A DNA stretch of 13,838 nt from contig JAKFYO010000359.1 in assembly GCA_021730825.1 (NCBI GenBank), positions 1 to 13,838 on the forward strand, read 5' to 3'. The stretch's first letter is position 1. Each line of letters begins with the position of its first letter. The notes beneath the pieces were generated by a model. The model was given only the letters and a program-made list of their open reading frames with translations, made no database searches and had not been told where the DNA came from. The stretch is from Hyphomicrobiales bacterium. Its GTDB lineage: Bacteria; Pseudomonadota; Alphaproteobacteria; Rhizobiales; Xanthobacteraceae. A program made the translations under genes and the position numbers. This document shows, piece by piece, positions 1-8,629 of the stretch.

Positions 1-1
1 G

Positions 2-3124
<3,123 letters not shown>

Positions 3125-3248
3125 ACCTCCGCAAAACGGCGCGTTCGTAAAGGGTTTGCTCGATCGCGGGCAGCCGGGGAAACCGGCGCGCGGTTGGTGA
3201 ACTTTACTGAATCGGCTGCGTTATGGCCGGTTGCAATTGGAGACGACG

Positions 3249-3722
3249 ATGGAAAAGCTTCCGATGACGGCGGCAGGTCTGACCCAGCTCGAAGACGAGC
3301 TGCGCCAGCGCCAGGCAGTTGATCGTCCGCGGATCATTTCGCAGATTGCCGAAGCGCGTGGCCATGGCGACCTGTCGGAGAATGCCGAATATCACGCCGC
3401 CAAGGAACAGCAGTCGCTGAACGAAGGCCGCATCGCGGAGCTGGAAGACAAGATTTCCCGCGCGGAAATCATCGACGTCTCGAAGCTGTCCGGCGACACG
3501 ATTACCTTCGGCGCGACCGTCACGCTCGTCGACGAAGACACCGACGAAAAGCGCAAATTCCAGATCGTCGGCGAAACCGAAGCCGACGCGAAGGCCGGAA
3601 AAATCTCGATCACCTCGCCGATCGCGCGCGCGCTGATTGGCAAGAAAAAAGGCGCTTCTGTCGAAGTCATGACGCCGAAAGGCGCCAAGGGCTATGAAGT
3701 CCTGAAAGTCGACTGGGTCTGA
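3249..3722 (+). CDS. greA: Transcription elongation factor GreA
   Basis: GreA enters the secondary channel of RNA polymerase and stimulates cleavage of backtracked transcripts. The protein is 157 residues, the usual length. It has an N-terminal coiled-coil finger (about 1-75) with the [17 protein letters not shown] signature; Asp41 and Glu44 are the acidic tip residues known to be essential in E. coli GreA. The C-terminal FKBP-like domain contains [18 protein letters not shown]. The frame is open upstream to a TTG at 3231. I chose the ATG at 3249 because GGAGA (3239-3243) lies five bases before it and MEKLPMTA matches family N-termini. It follows carB by 124 bases with no convincing terminator or promoter between them, and carB-greA adjacency fits other Rhizobiales as I recall them. 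The next gene begins 47 bases downstream without a terminator. Confidence 0.97.
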   Translation: MEKLPMTAAGLTQLEDELRQRQAVDRPRIISQIAEARGHGDLSENAEYHAAKEQQSLNEGRIAELEDKISRAEIIDVSKLSGDTITFGATVTLVDEDTDEKRKFQIVGETEADAKAGKISITSPIARALIGKKKGASVEVMTPKGAKGYEVLKVDWV

Positions 3723-3769
3723 CGGACTACTTTCGAACGACAAAAACACAAACGAGAAGGAGCCCGCGC

Positions 3770-4228
3770 ATGCGGAAATACTTCGCTATTCTCGCCGCCG
3801 TCATTGCTTTTGCTTTTACGGTTGATGCGAACACGGTACAGGCGCGCGATGGCGCTTATCGCACGCTCGCCATCGATACTTCGCGAATCTCGGCAAGCGG
3901 TCACCGCCATCTCGCCGGCGCGCTGAAGCCGATGCTCGCTGCCGAGCTTTCGAAAGCGCTCGGACCTCGTCTGGGTCATCGCGGCGGCGTACTCACCGTT
4001 CGGATCACCAGGATCGATCTCGGCTCCTACGGCGGTCAGGATGTCACCGAAGGCCAGATCGACGATCAGCTTTGGGGCGTAGTTGTCGTGCCGGGACGCG
4101 GCGCGATCCCGATCCGCGTTGTGCTGCCGCCGGATGGCGCCGGTGCGTGGTATGCACAGAATATCGATGAGCGCCGCGTGTATCGGCTGATCGAAGCCTT
4201 CGCGCAGTGGGCGGCGCGCGAAGCCTGA
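3770..4228 (+). CDS. Exported small protein, first of a tandem paralog pair, function unknown
   Basis: This 152-residue protein has a Sec-type signal peptide (basic MRK, hydrophobic stretch, probable cleavage after VQA at residue 25), so it is likely periplasmic. I recognise no enzymatic motif. The mature part has a helix with the pattern LAAELSKALG, beta-like strands (VLTVRITRIDL), a GVVVVPGRGAIPIRVVLP strand pair and a C-terminal FAQWAA. The same elements recur in the same order in the next gene (GVVIVPNRDPIPIRLTLP, FAQWAA), so the two are paralogs by duplication. The start is supported by AAGGAG (3757-3762) seven bases before the ATG. It lies 47 bases after greA and 7 bases before its paralog, so it is probably co-transcribed with both. 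Length and architecture resemble uncharacterised Rhizobiales exported proteins, but I cannot assign a domain name. Confidence 0.85.
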   Translation: MRKYFAILAAVIAFAFTVDANTVQARDGAYRTLAIDTSRISASGHRHLAGALKPMLAAELSKALGPRLGHRGGVLTVRITRIDLGSYGGQDVTEGQIDDQLWGVVVVPGRGAIPIRVVLPPDGAGAWYAQNIDERRVYRLIEAFAQWAAREA

Positions 4229-4235
4229 CCCAAGA

Positions 4236-4655
4236 ATGCGTTTAGTTCTTTTTGCGCTGGGCCTATGGCTCAGCGCATTTTCTTTCGACGCCGCACATGC
4301 GCAGCGGATTTCGATTGAGATTTCGCCGCTGGTCGCGCGTGGCGAGCCGCAACTGAGCGGCTATCTGCGGCGTGCCCTGCCGGTGGAAATTCAGAAGACG
4401 CTTGGCGGAAAATATAAAGGCCCGCTGCGCGTGCGCATTGTTGATGCGAAGTTCATGCGCCATCCGGGCTTTGGCATTGTCGAGCGCGCGGACTATCTCG
4501 ATGGCGTCGTGATCGTGCCAAACCGCGATCCGATTCCGATCCGGCTCACGCTGCCCTTCGACCGTTCGTTGAACGCCTTCACGCCGCAGGGCGAAGCCGT
4601 CCGCGCGCAGAACCTCGCTTCGGTCTTCGCGCAATGGGCCGCAAAATATCTCTGA
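4236..4655 (+). CDS. Exported small protein, second of a tandem paralog pair, function unknown
   Basis: This 139-residue protein has a clear signal peptide (MRLVLFALGLWLSAF, probable cleavage after AHA at residue 22). The mature part parallels the preceding gene: an LPVEIQKTLG helix (LAAELSKALG in the paralog), a PLRVRIVDAKF strand, then GVVIVPNRDPIPIRLTLP and a terminal FAQWAAKYL. The region between VRI and GVV differs most, and this copy lacks the Gln/Asp-rich stretch of the first. Its start lies 7 bases after the preceding stop with only a weak purine tract (AAGA), so translation is probably coupled. Its stop is 3 bases from the stop of the convergent Lrp/AsnC gene, leaving no room for a dedicated terminator. 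Function unknown. The pair could form a heteromer, but that is only a guess from tandem layout. Confidence 0.83.
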   Translation: MRLVLFALGLWLSAFSFDAAHAQRISIEISPLVARGEPQLSGYLRRALPVEIQKTLGGKYKGPLRVRIVDAKFMRHPGFGIVERADYLDGVVIVPNRDPIPIRLTLPFDRSLNAFTPQGEAVRAQNLASVFAQWAAKYL

Positions 4656-4658
4656 AGT

Positions 4659-5129
4659 TTATTTCTTTTCTAAGGGAACGTTCGGCGCATCTTTCGAGCG
4701 GCCGAGCGTCAGAGAAGTTTTCACGTTGCGTACGTTCGGCGCGGCCGTAAGTTCGGAGACGAAGGCCTGAAAGGTCGCAAGATCGGGCGCCACGCACTTC
4801 ATGATGAAATCGAATTCGCCGGAGAGCATGTGGCACTCGCGCACGAGCGGCCAGTTCTTTACCCGCTCGTTGAAGGCGTTGAGATCGCTCTCCGCCTGGC
4901 TCGCGAGATGCACCATCGCGAACACCGTCACCGGATAACCGAGAATCTTTTCGTCCAAGAGCGCGCGATAGCCGCGAATGAAGCCTGCCTGTTCCAGGGC
5001 TCGCACGCGGCGAAGGCAAGGCGGCGCCGAGATGCCGACCCGGCGCGACAATTCCACGTTGGTGATGCGGCCTTCCGCCTGAAGGATCTGGAGGATGTGC
5101 CAGTCGATTTTATCGAGGCTCGCGAGCAA
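4659..5129 (-). CDS. Lrp/AsnC-family transcriptional regulator
   Basis: A feast/famine regulator. The N-terminal winged helix-turn-helix (LDKIDWHILQILQAEGRIT, then NVELSRRVGISAPPCLRRVRALE at about residues 24-46) is followed by a RAM ligand-binding/oligomerisation domain (about 68-145, with CHMLSGEFDFIMKCVAPD). The start is not obvious. The frame is open to a GTG at 5288, and an ATG at 5204 would give 181 residues. I prefer the TTG at 5129 (156 residues, the normal family size), preceded at five bases by GGAGA, because it places LDKID at residue 5 as in typical members and leaves a palindrome (CAATATTG, 5188-5195) in the promoter rather than in coding sequence. The gene is divergent from trxB, so it may regulate itself, trxB or an amino-acid operon elsewhere. 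Family certain; ligand unknown; start about 60% sure. Confidence 0.93.
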   Translation of the reverse strand: MLASLDKIDWHILQILQAEGRITNVELSRRVGISAPPCLRRVRALEQAGFIRGYRALLDEKILGYPVTVFAMVHLASQAESDLNAFNERVKNWPLVRECHMLSGEFDFIMKCVAPDLATFQAFVSELTAAPNVRNVKTSLTLGRSKDAPNVPLEKK

Positions 5130-5181
5130 AGCTGTCTCCGCAATTTTCTTTCGCGGACACCCTAGAGTAATAAAACTGCGC

Positions 5182-5195
5182 GCGAAACAATATTG
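5182..5195. promoter_or_regulatory. Palindrome in the lrp-trxB intergenic region, candidate Lrp-type operator
   Basis: The 8-base perfect palindrome CAATATTG is preceded by GCGAAA and followed by CG. It is AT-rich in GC-rich surroundings and about 60 bases upstream of the TTG start proposed for the Lrp/AsnC gene. Lrp-family proteins commonly bind AT-centred degenerate palindromes and autoregulate; that this is such a site is inference. A clean -35/-10 pair for the regulator gene is not visible. If the gene starts at the ATG at 5204 instead, the palindrome would lie inside the coding sequence. Confidence 0.3.
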
Positions 5196-5228
5196 CGTGA
5201 GCATACGGTTGAAAGTTGGGCATGGTGC

Positions 5229-5258
5229 TTGCGGCCGTACTGCTCGGTACCCTAGATA
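5229..5258 (+). promoter_or_regulatory. Candidate trxB promoter with a TetR-type palindrome in its spacer
   Basis: TTGCGG (5229-5234) could be a -35 and TAGATA (5253-5258) a -10 with an 18-base spacer, giving a leader of roughly 59 bases to trxB. The spacer is almost filled by GTACTGCTCGGTACC (5237-5251). This matches 12 of 15 bases of the palindrome upstream of tetR (TTACCGATCGGTACC, 9280-9294). Its core TACTGCTCGGTA has imperfect dyad symmetry. The distance from dyad centre to -10 is the same as in the proposed tetR promoter. The promoter boxes are weak by themselves and the operator role is inferred from the resemblance. Confidence 0.4.
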
Positions 5259-5323
5259 TATGCGCACAGCGCATGGCTTGGGGGGCACCTGGCCGAGGCG
5301 CCCAATTCAACTGGAATAGCGCC

Positions 5324-6286
5324 ATGTCCGCGACGCACGCGAAGGTCGTCATCATCGGTTCCGGCCCCGCCGGTTACACGGCGGCTATTTATGCCGCACG
5401 CGCCATGCTGGAGCCCGTGCTGATCGAGGGCATCCAGCCCGGCGGCCAGCTCACCATCACCACCGACGTCGAGAATTATCCGGGCTTCGCCGACGTAATC
5501 CAGGGCCCCTGGCTCATGGAGCAGATGAAGGCGCAGGCCGCGCACGTCGGCACCAAGCTCGTCGCCGACCACGTGAAAGAACTCGACACCAGCCAGCGCC
5601 CGTTCAAGATCACGCTGGAATCCGGCGGCGTCTATCTCGCTGACACTGTGATTCTGGCCACCGGCGCGCAGGCGAAATGGCTCGACATGCCGTCCGAGCA
5701 GAAATACCGCGGCGCCGGCGTTTCGGCTTGCGCAACCTGCGACGGCTTTTTCTATAAGAACAAGGATGTCGTGGTGGTCGGCGGCGGCAACACCGCGGTC
5801 GAAGAAGCGCTCTTTCTCACGAACTTCGCCTCCAAGGTAACGCTCGTCCATCGCCGCGACAGCTTGCGCGCCGAGCGCATCTTGCAGGATCGCCTGTTCA
5901 AGAATCCGAAGGTCGAACTCGTCTGGGACTCGGCGGTCGAAGAGATCGTCGGCGGCGGCACGCCGCAGAAAGTTACCGGCGTGAAACTGAAAAACGTCCG
6001 TACCGGCGCGATCACCGATCGCGGCACCGATGGCGTCTTCATCGCCATCGGTCACTCGCCTTCGACCGAACTCGTTGCCGGCAAGATCAAGATGAAGCCG
6101 AACGGCTATGTCTGGACCGCGCCGGATTCGACCGCGACGTCCGTGCCGGGTCTCTTTGCCGCCGGCGATGTAACCGATGACGTCTTCCGTCAGGCCGTAA
6201 CCGCAGCAGGCCTGGGCTGCATGGCAGCGCTTGAAGCCGAACGCTTTCTAGCCGCGGAGGGCGCGAACCGCGCAGCCGCCGAATGA
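5324..6286 (+). CDS. trxB: Thioredoxin-disulfide reductase
   Basis: A cytoplasmic FAD enzyme that passes electrons from NADPH to thioredoxin. It is 320 residues long, normal for low-molecular-weight bacterial TrxB. The FAD-binding GSGPAGYTAAIYAARA is at residues 12-27. The redox-active CATC motif has Cys136 and Cys139. The NADPH-binding GGGNTAVEEAL starts at about 153, followed by the HRRDSLRAERI phosphate-binding segment. The C-terminal AAGDVTDDVFRQAVTAAGLG contacts FAD. The frame is open back to 5216. I chose ATG 5324 because MSATHAKVVIIGSGPAG places the FAD motif at the usual distance from the N-terminus, although the ribosome site (GGAA) is weak. The stop overlaps the LysR start (ATGA), so the two are translationally coupled. 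The divergent Lrp/AsnC neighbour is, as I recall, a common arrangement in Rhizobiales. Confidence 0.97.
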   Translation: MSATHAKVVIIGSGPAGYTAAIYAARAMLEPVLIEGIQPGGQLTITTDVENYPGFADVIQGPWLMEQMKAQAAHVGTKLVADHVKELDTSQRPFKITLESGGVYLADTVILATGAQAKWLDMPSEQKYRGAGVSACATCDGFFYKNKDVVVVGGGNTAVEEALFLTNFASKVTLVHRRDSLRAERILQDRLFKNPKVELVWDSAVEEIVGGGTPQKVTGVKLKNVRTGAITDRGTDGVFIAIGHSPSTELVAGKIKMKPNGYVWTAPDSTATSVPGLFAAGDVTDDVFRQAVTAAGLGCMAALEAERFLAAEGANRAAAE

Positions 6287-7188
6287 GCAGCAACGGCATG
6301 GACTGGGACAAGCTCAAGGTCTTCCACGTCGCCGCGGAAGCCGGCTCCTTCACCCATGCCGGCGAGGCGCTTGGCCTTTCGCAGTCGGCCGTGAGCCGTC
6401 AGGTCTCCGCGCTGGAGCAGGAACTGAAGGCGCCGCTGTTTCACCGTCACGCGCGCGGGCTGATCCTGACTGAACAAGGCGAGATGCTGTTTCGCACCGC
6501 GCACGACGTGTTCATGAAGCTGGAAGCGGTACGCACCAAGCTCACCGACAACCGCGAGAAGCCGAATGGCGAGATGAAGGTGACGACGACAGTCGGCCTC
6601 GGCTCCTATTGGTTGACCGCGCGCATCGACGAGTTTCTGGAGCTTTATCCGGATATCCGCATCCATTTGCAGTTGACCGACGAAGAACTCGATCTCGGCA
6701 TGCGCGAGGCGGATGTCGCAATCCGTTTGCGCCAGCCGGTGCAGCCGGACCTCATTCAGCGCAAGCTCTTCACGGTGCATTTCCACGCTTATGCCTCGAC
6801 CGAGTATCTCACGAAGAAGGGCCACCCGCGCTCGCCGGAAGAACTCGACGGCCACCGGATTTTGATGCTCGGCGGCAATGTGCCGGGGTATTTTTCCAAT
6901 TTGAACTGGCTTCGCGAGATCGGCCGCGCGAACGGCTCGCCGCGGGTAGCGTCGATGACGGTGAACAACGTCGTTGGCCTGAAAGTGGCCGTGGAAAACG
7001 GCGTCGGGATCGCCACGCTTCCGGACTATCTGGTTGAAGGCAACGAAAACCTGGTGCGGCTGTTCAGCGAAAGCGATGCGCCGGCGCTGGATGCCTATTT
7101 TGTGTACCCGGAAGAGCTTCGTTCGGTCGCGCGAATTCAGGTTTTCAGAGATTTCCTGCTTGCGAACGCGCAGCGCTGGAAATACTGA
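6283..7188 (+). CDS. LysR-family transcriptional regulator coupled to trxB
   Basis: This 301-residue protein has standard LysR architecture. The N-terminal helix-turn-helix (about residues 9-66; FHVAAEAGSFTHAGEALGLSQSAVSRQVSALE) is followed by a linker helix and a two-lobed effector-binding domain from about residue 93. That domain includes VAVENGVGIATLPDYL, typical of the C-terminal lobe. The ATG shares four bases with the trxB stop, so it depends on trxB translation; an ATG five codons later (MDWDKLK) is an alternative start and resembles many family N-termini. LysR proteins usually control a divergent gene, whereas this one is the second cistron of a trxB operon, so its target may be elsewhere or may be the operon itself. 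Effector and targets cannot be read from the sequence. Confidence 0.95.
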   Translation: MSSNGMDWDKLKVFHVAAEAGSFTHAGEALGLSQSAVSRQVSALEQELKAPLFHRHARGLILTEQGEMLFRTAHDVFMKLEAVRTKLTDNREKPNGEMKVTTTVGLGSYWLTARIDEFLELYPDIRIHLQLTDEELDLGMREADVAIRLRQPVQPDLIQRKLFTVHFHAYASTEYLTKKGHPRSPEELDGHRILMLGGNVPGYFSNLNWLREIGRANGSPRVASMTVNNVVGLKVAVENGVGIATLPDYLVEGNENLVRLFSESDAPALDAYFVYPEELRSVARIQVFRDFLLANAQRWKY

Positions 7189-7209
7189 GCCGAATAGCCG
7201 CGAGGGGAA

Positions 7210-7233
7210 CCGCCTGCGGAAAGCGCATGGCGG
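7210..7233 (+). other. Stable hairpin just after lysR
   Basis: CCGCCTGCG (7210-7218) pairs with CGCA-T-GGCGG (7224-7233) around a GAAAG loop. That is nine base pairs with a single bulged T. It starts 21 bases after the LysR stop. No T-tract follows, so it is not a canonical intrinsic terminator. It could protect the 3' end of the trxB-lysR mRNA or serve as a processing site. It is part of the 373-base stretch without a protein gene. Confidence 0.4.
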
Positions 7234-7250
7234 GTATGTAGCCAGCCGCA

Positions 7251-7281
7251 TTGCCGCGCGTACCAAACGGTACAACTATCC
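7251..7281 (+). promoter_or_regulatory. Candidate promoter for a small RNA, with a palindrome in the spacer
   Basis: TTGCCG (7251-7256) and CTATCC (7276-7281) resemble the alphaproteobacterial -35 (CTTGAC-type) and -10 (CTATAT-type) with a somewhat long 19-base spacer. The spacer contains the perfect inverted repeat GTACC-AAAC-GGTAC (7260-7273). Its 12-base core TACCAAACGGTA matches 10 of 12 positions of the palindrome upstream of tetR (TACCGATCGGTA). Its centre is the same distance from the -10 as in the proposed trxB and tetR promoters. A start near 7288 is predicted. The assignment is inference. Confidence 0.4.
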
Positions 7282-7287
7282 TAGTGT

Positions 7288-7419
7288 GTCCTGTAGCTAA
7301 CGCGCGCTCCCTTCCCCCTTCCCTGCGCGCGCGATGGCAACTTCTCCCTCTGGCAGGCGCCGCCGCGCAAGCGGTGTGACTATCCAGCCGGGCTTCGCAA
7401 GAAGCCCGGCTTTTATTTT
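7288..7419 (+). ncRNA. Candidate trans-acting small RNA with an all-pyrimidine hairpin loop
   Basis: Between lysR and the convergent msrP lies a compact RNA-like module with no ORF of interest. Hairpin 1 is CGCGCGC (7301-7307) paired with GCGCGCG (7325-7331). Its 17-base loop consists only of C and T (TCCCTTCCCCCTTCCCT, 7308-7324). A second CU-rich stretch, CTTCTCCCTCT (7341-7351), follows unpaired. Hairpin 2 is CGCCGC/GCGGTG (7361-7366/7371-7376) closed by a GCAA tetraloop. Hairpin 3 is a strong intrinsic terminator. The layout resembles alphaproteobacterial small RNAs that expose CU-rich, anti-Shine-Dalgarno-like loops; that comparison is from general knowledge, and I cannot assign an Rfam family. 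The 5' end (about 7288) comes from the putative promoter. It could instead be a 3'-UTR-derived fragment of the trxB-lysR mRNA. Confidence 0.5.
7386..7419 (+). terminator. Strong rho-independent terminator
   Basis: AGCCGGGCTTC (7386-7396) pairs perfectly over 11 bases with GAAGCCCGGCT (7401-7411) around a GCAA tetraloop, followed by TTTATTTT. It ends plus-strand transcription before the convergent msrP. It is nearly 200 bases beyond the lysR stop, which fits it being the 3' end of the proposed small RNA at least as well as the end of the trxB-lysR message. Confidence 0.9.
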
Positions 7420-7443
7420 GTGTTCTGATTGTTTTGAGTTTGC

Positions 7444-7559
7444 GGTCATTCCGGACGCGCGCTTTAGCGCGATCCGGAATCCAGGGGCCAAATTGTAACG
7501 TCGTTATTCGTCGCTCTGGATTCCGGGCTCGCTCGTTTCACTCGCGCCCCGGAATGACC
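7444..7559. repeat. Palindromic intergenic repeat with GGTCATTCCGG ends
   Basis: A 116-base element has two nested inverted repeats. The outer arms are GGTCATTCCGG (7444-7454) and CCGGAATGACC (7549-7559). The inner arms are CCGGAATCCAG (7474-7484) and CTGGATTCCGG (7516-7526). Both pairs are perfect over 11 bases. The left half also has a small CGCGC-TTTA-GCGCG hairpin (7458-7471). This arrangement is characteristic of palindromic elements dispersed in intergenic DNA of Bradyrhizobium-like genomes, as I recall them. It sits between convergent genes and ends two bases before the msrP stop codon. No protein is encoded. Possible roles are as a non-autonomous mobile palindrome or in mRNA 3'-end protection. 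Confidence 0.8.
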
Positions 7560-7561
7560 AT

Positions 7562-8542
7562 TCAGGCCCAGAGCCGTTCGCCCTTCATGTCCTTGTAGAT
7601 ACCGGCGACATAATCGCCGTAGCCGTTGAACAGCACGGTCGGACGGCGCTCGCCGGTGCCGATGTCGCGCTCGGACGCCTGCGACCAGCGCGGATGGGAA
7701 ACTTCCGGATTCACGTTCGCCCAGAAGCCGTATTCCTGCACCTGCAACTTTTCCCAGTACCCGACCGGGCGCTTGTCGGTGAAGGTCACGCGCACGATCG
7801 ACTTGATTGCCTTGAAGCCGTATTTCCACGGCTGCATCAAACGGATCGGCGCGCCGAACTGCTTGTAGCCGCCTTTGCCGTAGGCGCCGGTCACCATGAA
7901 AGAGAGTTCGTTGTTGGCTTCCTCGATCGAGCAGCCTTCGATGTAAGGCCAGTTGCCGTCGGAGAGGAAACCGGGGCGCTGCTCGGGCGCCATCTTCGGA
8001 TCGTTGAAGGTTTCCATCCGGATGTATTTCGCGCCGGACAACGGCTTCGCGAACTTCACCAGTTCCGACATCTGAAACCCGGTCCAGGGAATGACCGCGG
8101 ACCACGCCTCGACGCAGCGCAGACGGTAAATGCGCTCCTCGAGCTGCACAGCTTTGATCAGCGTGTCGATATCGACGGTCTGCTCTTTCTCGACCATGCC
8201 GTCGAACTTGATCTGCCACGGACGGATTTTGAGTTGCTGCGCGGCCGACGCGATATATTTGCTGGTGCCGTATTCGTAGAAATTGTTGTAGTTCGCAGCC
8301 AGCCGCTCTTCGGTGAGCTTGCCGTCGAATTTGTATTTGTCGTTACGCTTCGCGGGATAAAGCGACGCCGTCGGATCGGGGACGTCGCTCGCGCGCTGCG
8401 CATTGGCAAGCTCGGGAAAGAACGAAGCGGCGGCAAGCGATGCGCCGGCACCGAGCAGTTTGCGGCGGCTGAAATAAAGGCTTTCGGGGGTCGCCTGCGA
8501 CTCCGGAATTTCCCATCCGCGCTTGCGTTTGATCAGCATCAT
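7562..8542 (-). CDS. msrP: Protein-methionine-sulfoxide reductase catalytic subunit (YedY family)
   Basis: A periplasmic molybdopterin enzyme that reduces methionine sulfoxide in oxidised envelope proteins. The 326-residue precursor has a Tat signal (FSRRKLLGAGASLAAASFF, residues 24-42, probable cleavage after ANA). In the sulfite-oxidase fold, YRLRCVEAWS carries Cys143, the expected molybdenum ligand. Family landmarks include PWTGFQMSELV, NGNW-like SDGNWPYIEG and the C-terminal VNPEVSHPRWSQASER. Two ATGs are adjacent; AGAGGA lies three bases before the first (8542) and six before the second (8539), so the second may be the real start (MLIKRKRGW). The haem partner MsrQ usually follows msrP, but here the stop is followed by the palindromic repeat and no msrQ is present, so the electron donor must be encoded elsewhere. 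The gene is downstream of tetR on the same strand, 87 bases away. Confidence 0.96.
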   Translation of the reverse strand: MMLIKRKRGWEIPESQATPESLYFSRRKLLGAGASLAAASFFPELANAQRASDVPDPTASLYPAKRNDKYKFDGKLTEERLAANYNNFYEYGTSKYIASAAQQLKIRPWQIKFDGMVEKEQTVDIDTLIKAVQLEERIYRLRCVEAWSAVIPWTGFQMSELVKFAKPLSGAKYIRMETFNDPKMAPEQRPGFLSDGNWPYIEGCSIEEANNELSFMVTGAYGKGGYKQFGAPIRLMQPWKYGFKAIKSIVRVTFTDKRPVGYWEKLQVQEYGFWANVNPEVSHPRWSQASERDIGTGERRPTVLFNGYGDYVAGIYKDMKGERLWA

Positions 8543-8564
8543 CCGTCCTCTCGAAGCAATAACC

Positions 8565-8591
8565 CCGGAGCCACGTAGAACGTTGCCCCGG
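8565..8591. other. Imperfect stem-loop between tetR and msrP
   Basis: CCGGAGCCACGT (8565-8576) and ACGTTGCCCCGG (8580-8591) pair at 10 of 12 positions around a three-base loop. It lies in the 87-base gap between the two minus-strand genes. No T-run follows on either strand, so it is unlikely to be an efficient terminator. It may be an operator or an mRNA structure. No clear promoter for msrP is visible here, so read-through from tetR is possible. Confidence 0.3.
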
Positions 8592-8629
8592 TTAAAGGCA
8601 ATTCACGGACGCGTGTGTGGAACTTGGCC

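Noticed and set aside
3173..3187. GCCGG-GGAAA-CCGGC hairpin between carB and greA as a terminator
   Set aside because: Only five base pairs and no T-tract; too weak to call.
5216..5323. N-terminal extension of TrxB from TTG 5216 or ATG 5222
   Set aside because: The extra residues match nothing in TrxB, and the region contains the proposed promoter; the family N-terminus starts at 5324.
6190..7275. 361-codon open frame antisense to lysR
   Set aside because: Shadow of the LysR coding sequence; low-complexity Arg/His composition and no ribosome site or family motif.
7694..8578. 294-codon plus-strand frame over msrP
   Set aside because: Shadow of msrP, whose Tat signal and Mo-ligand Cys make the minus strand the real gene.
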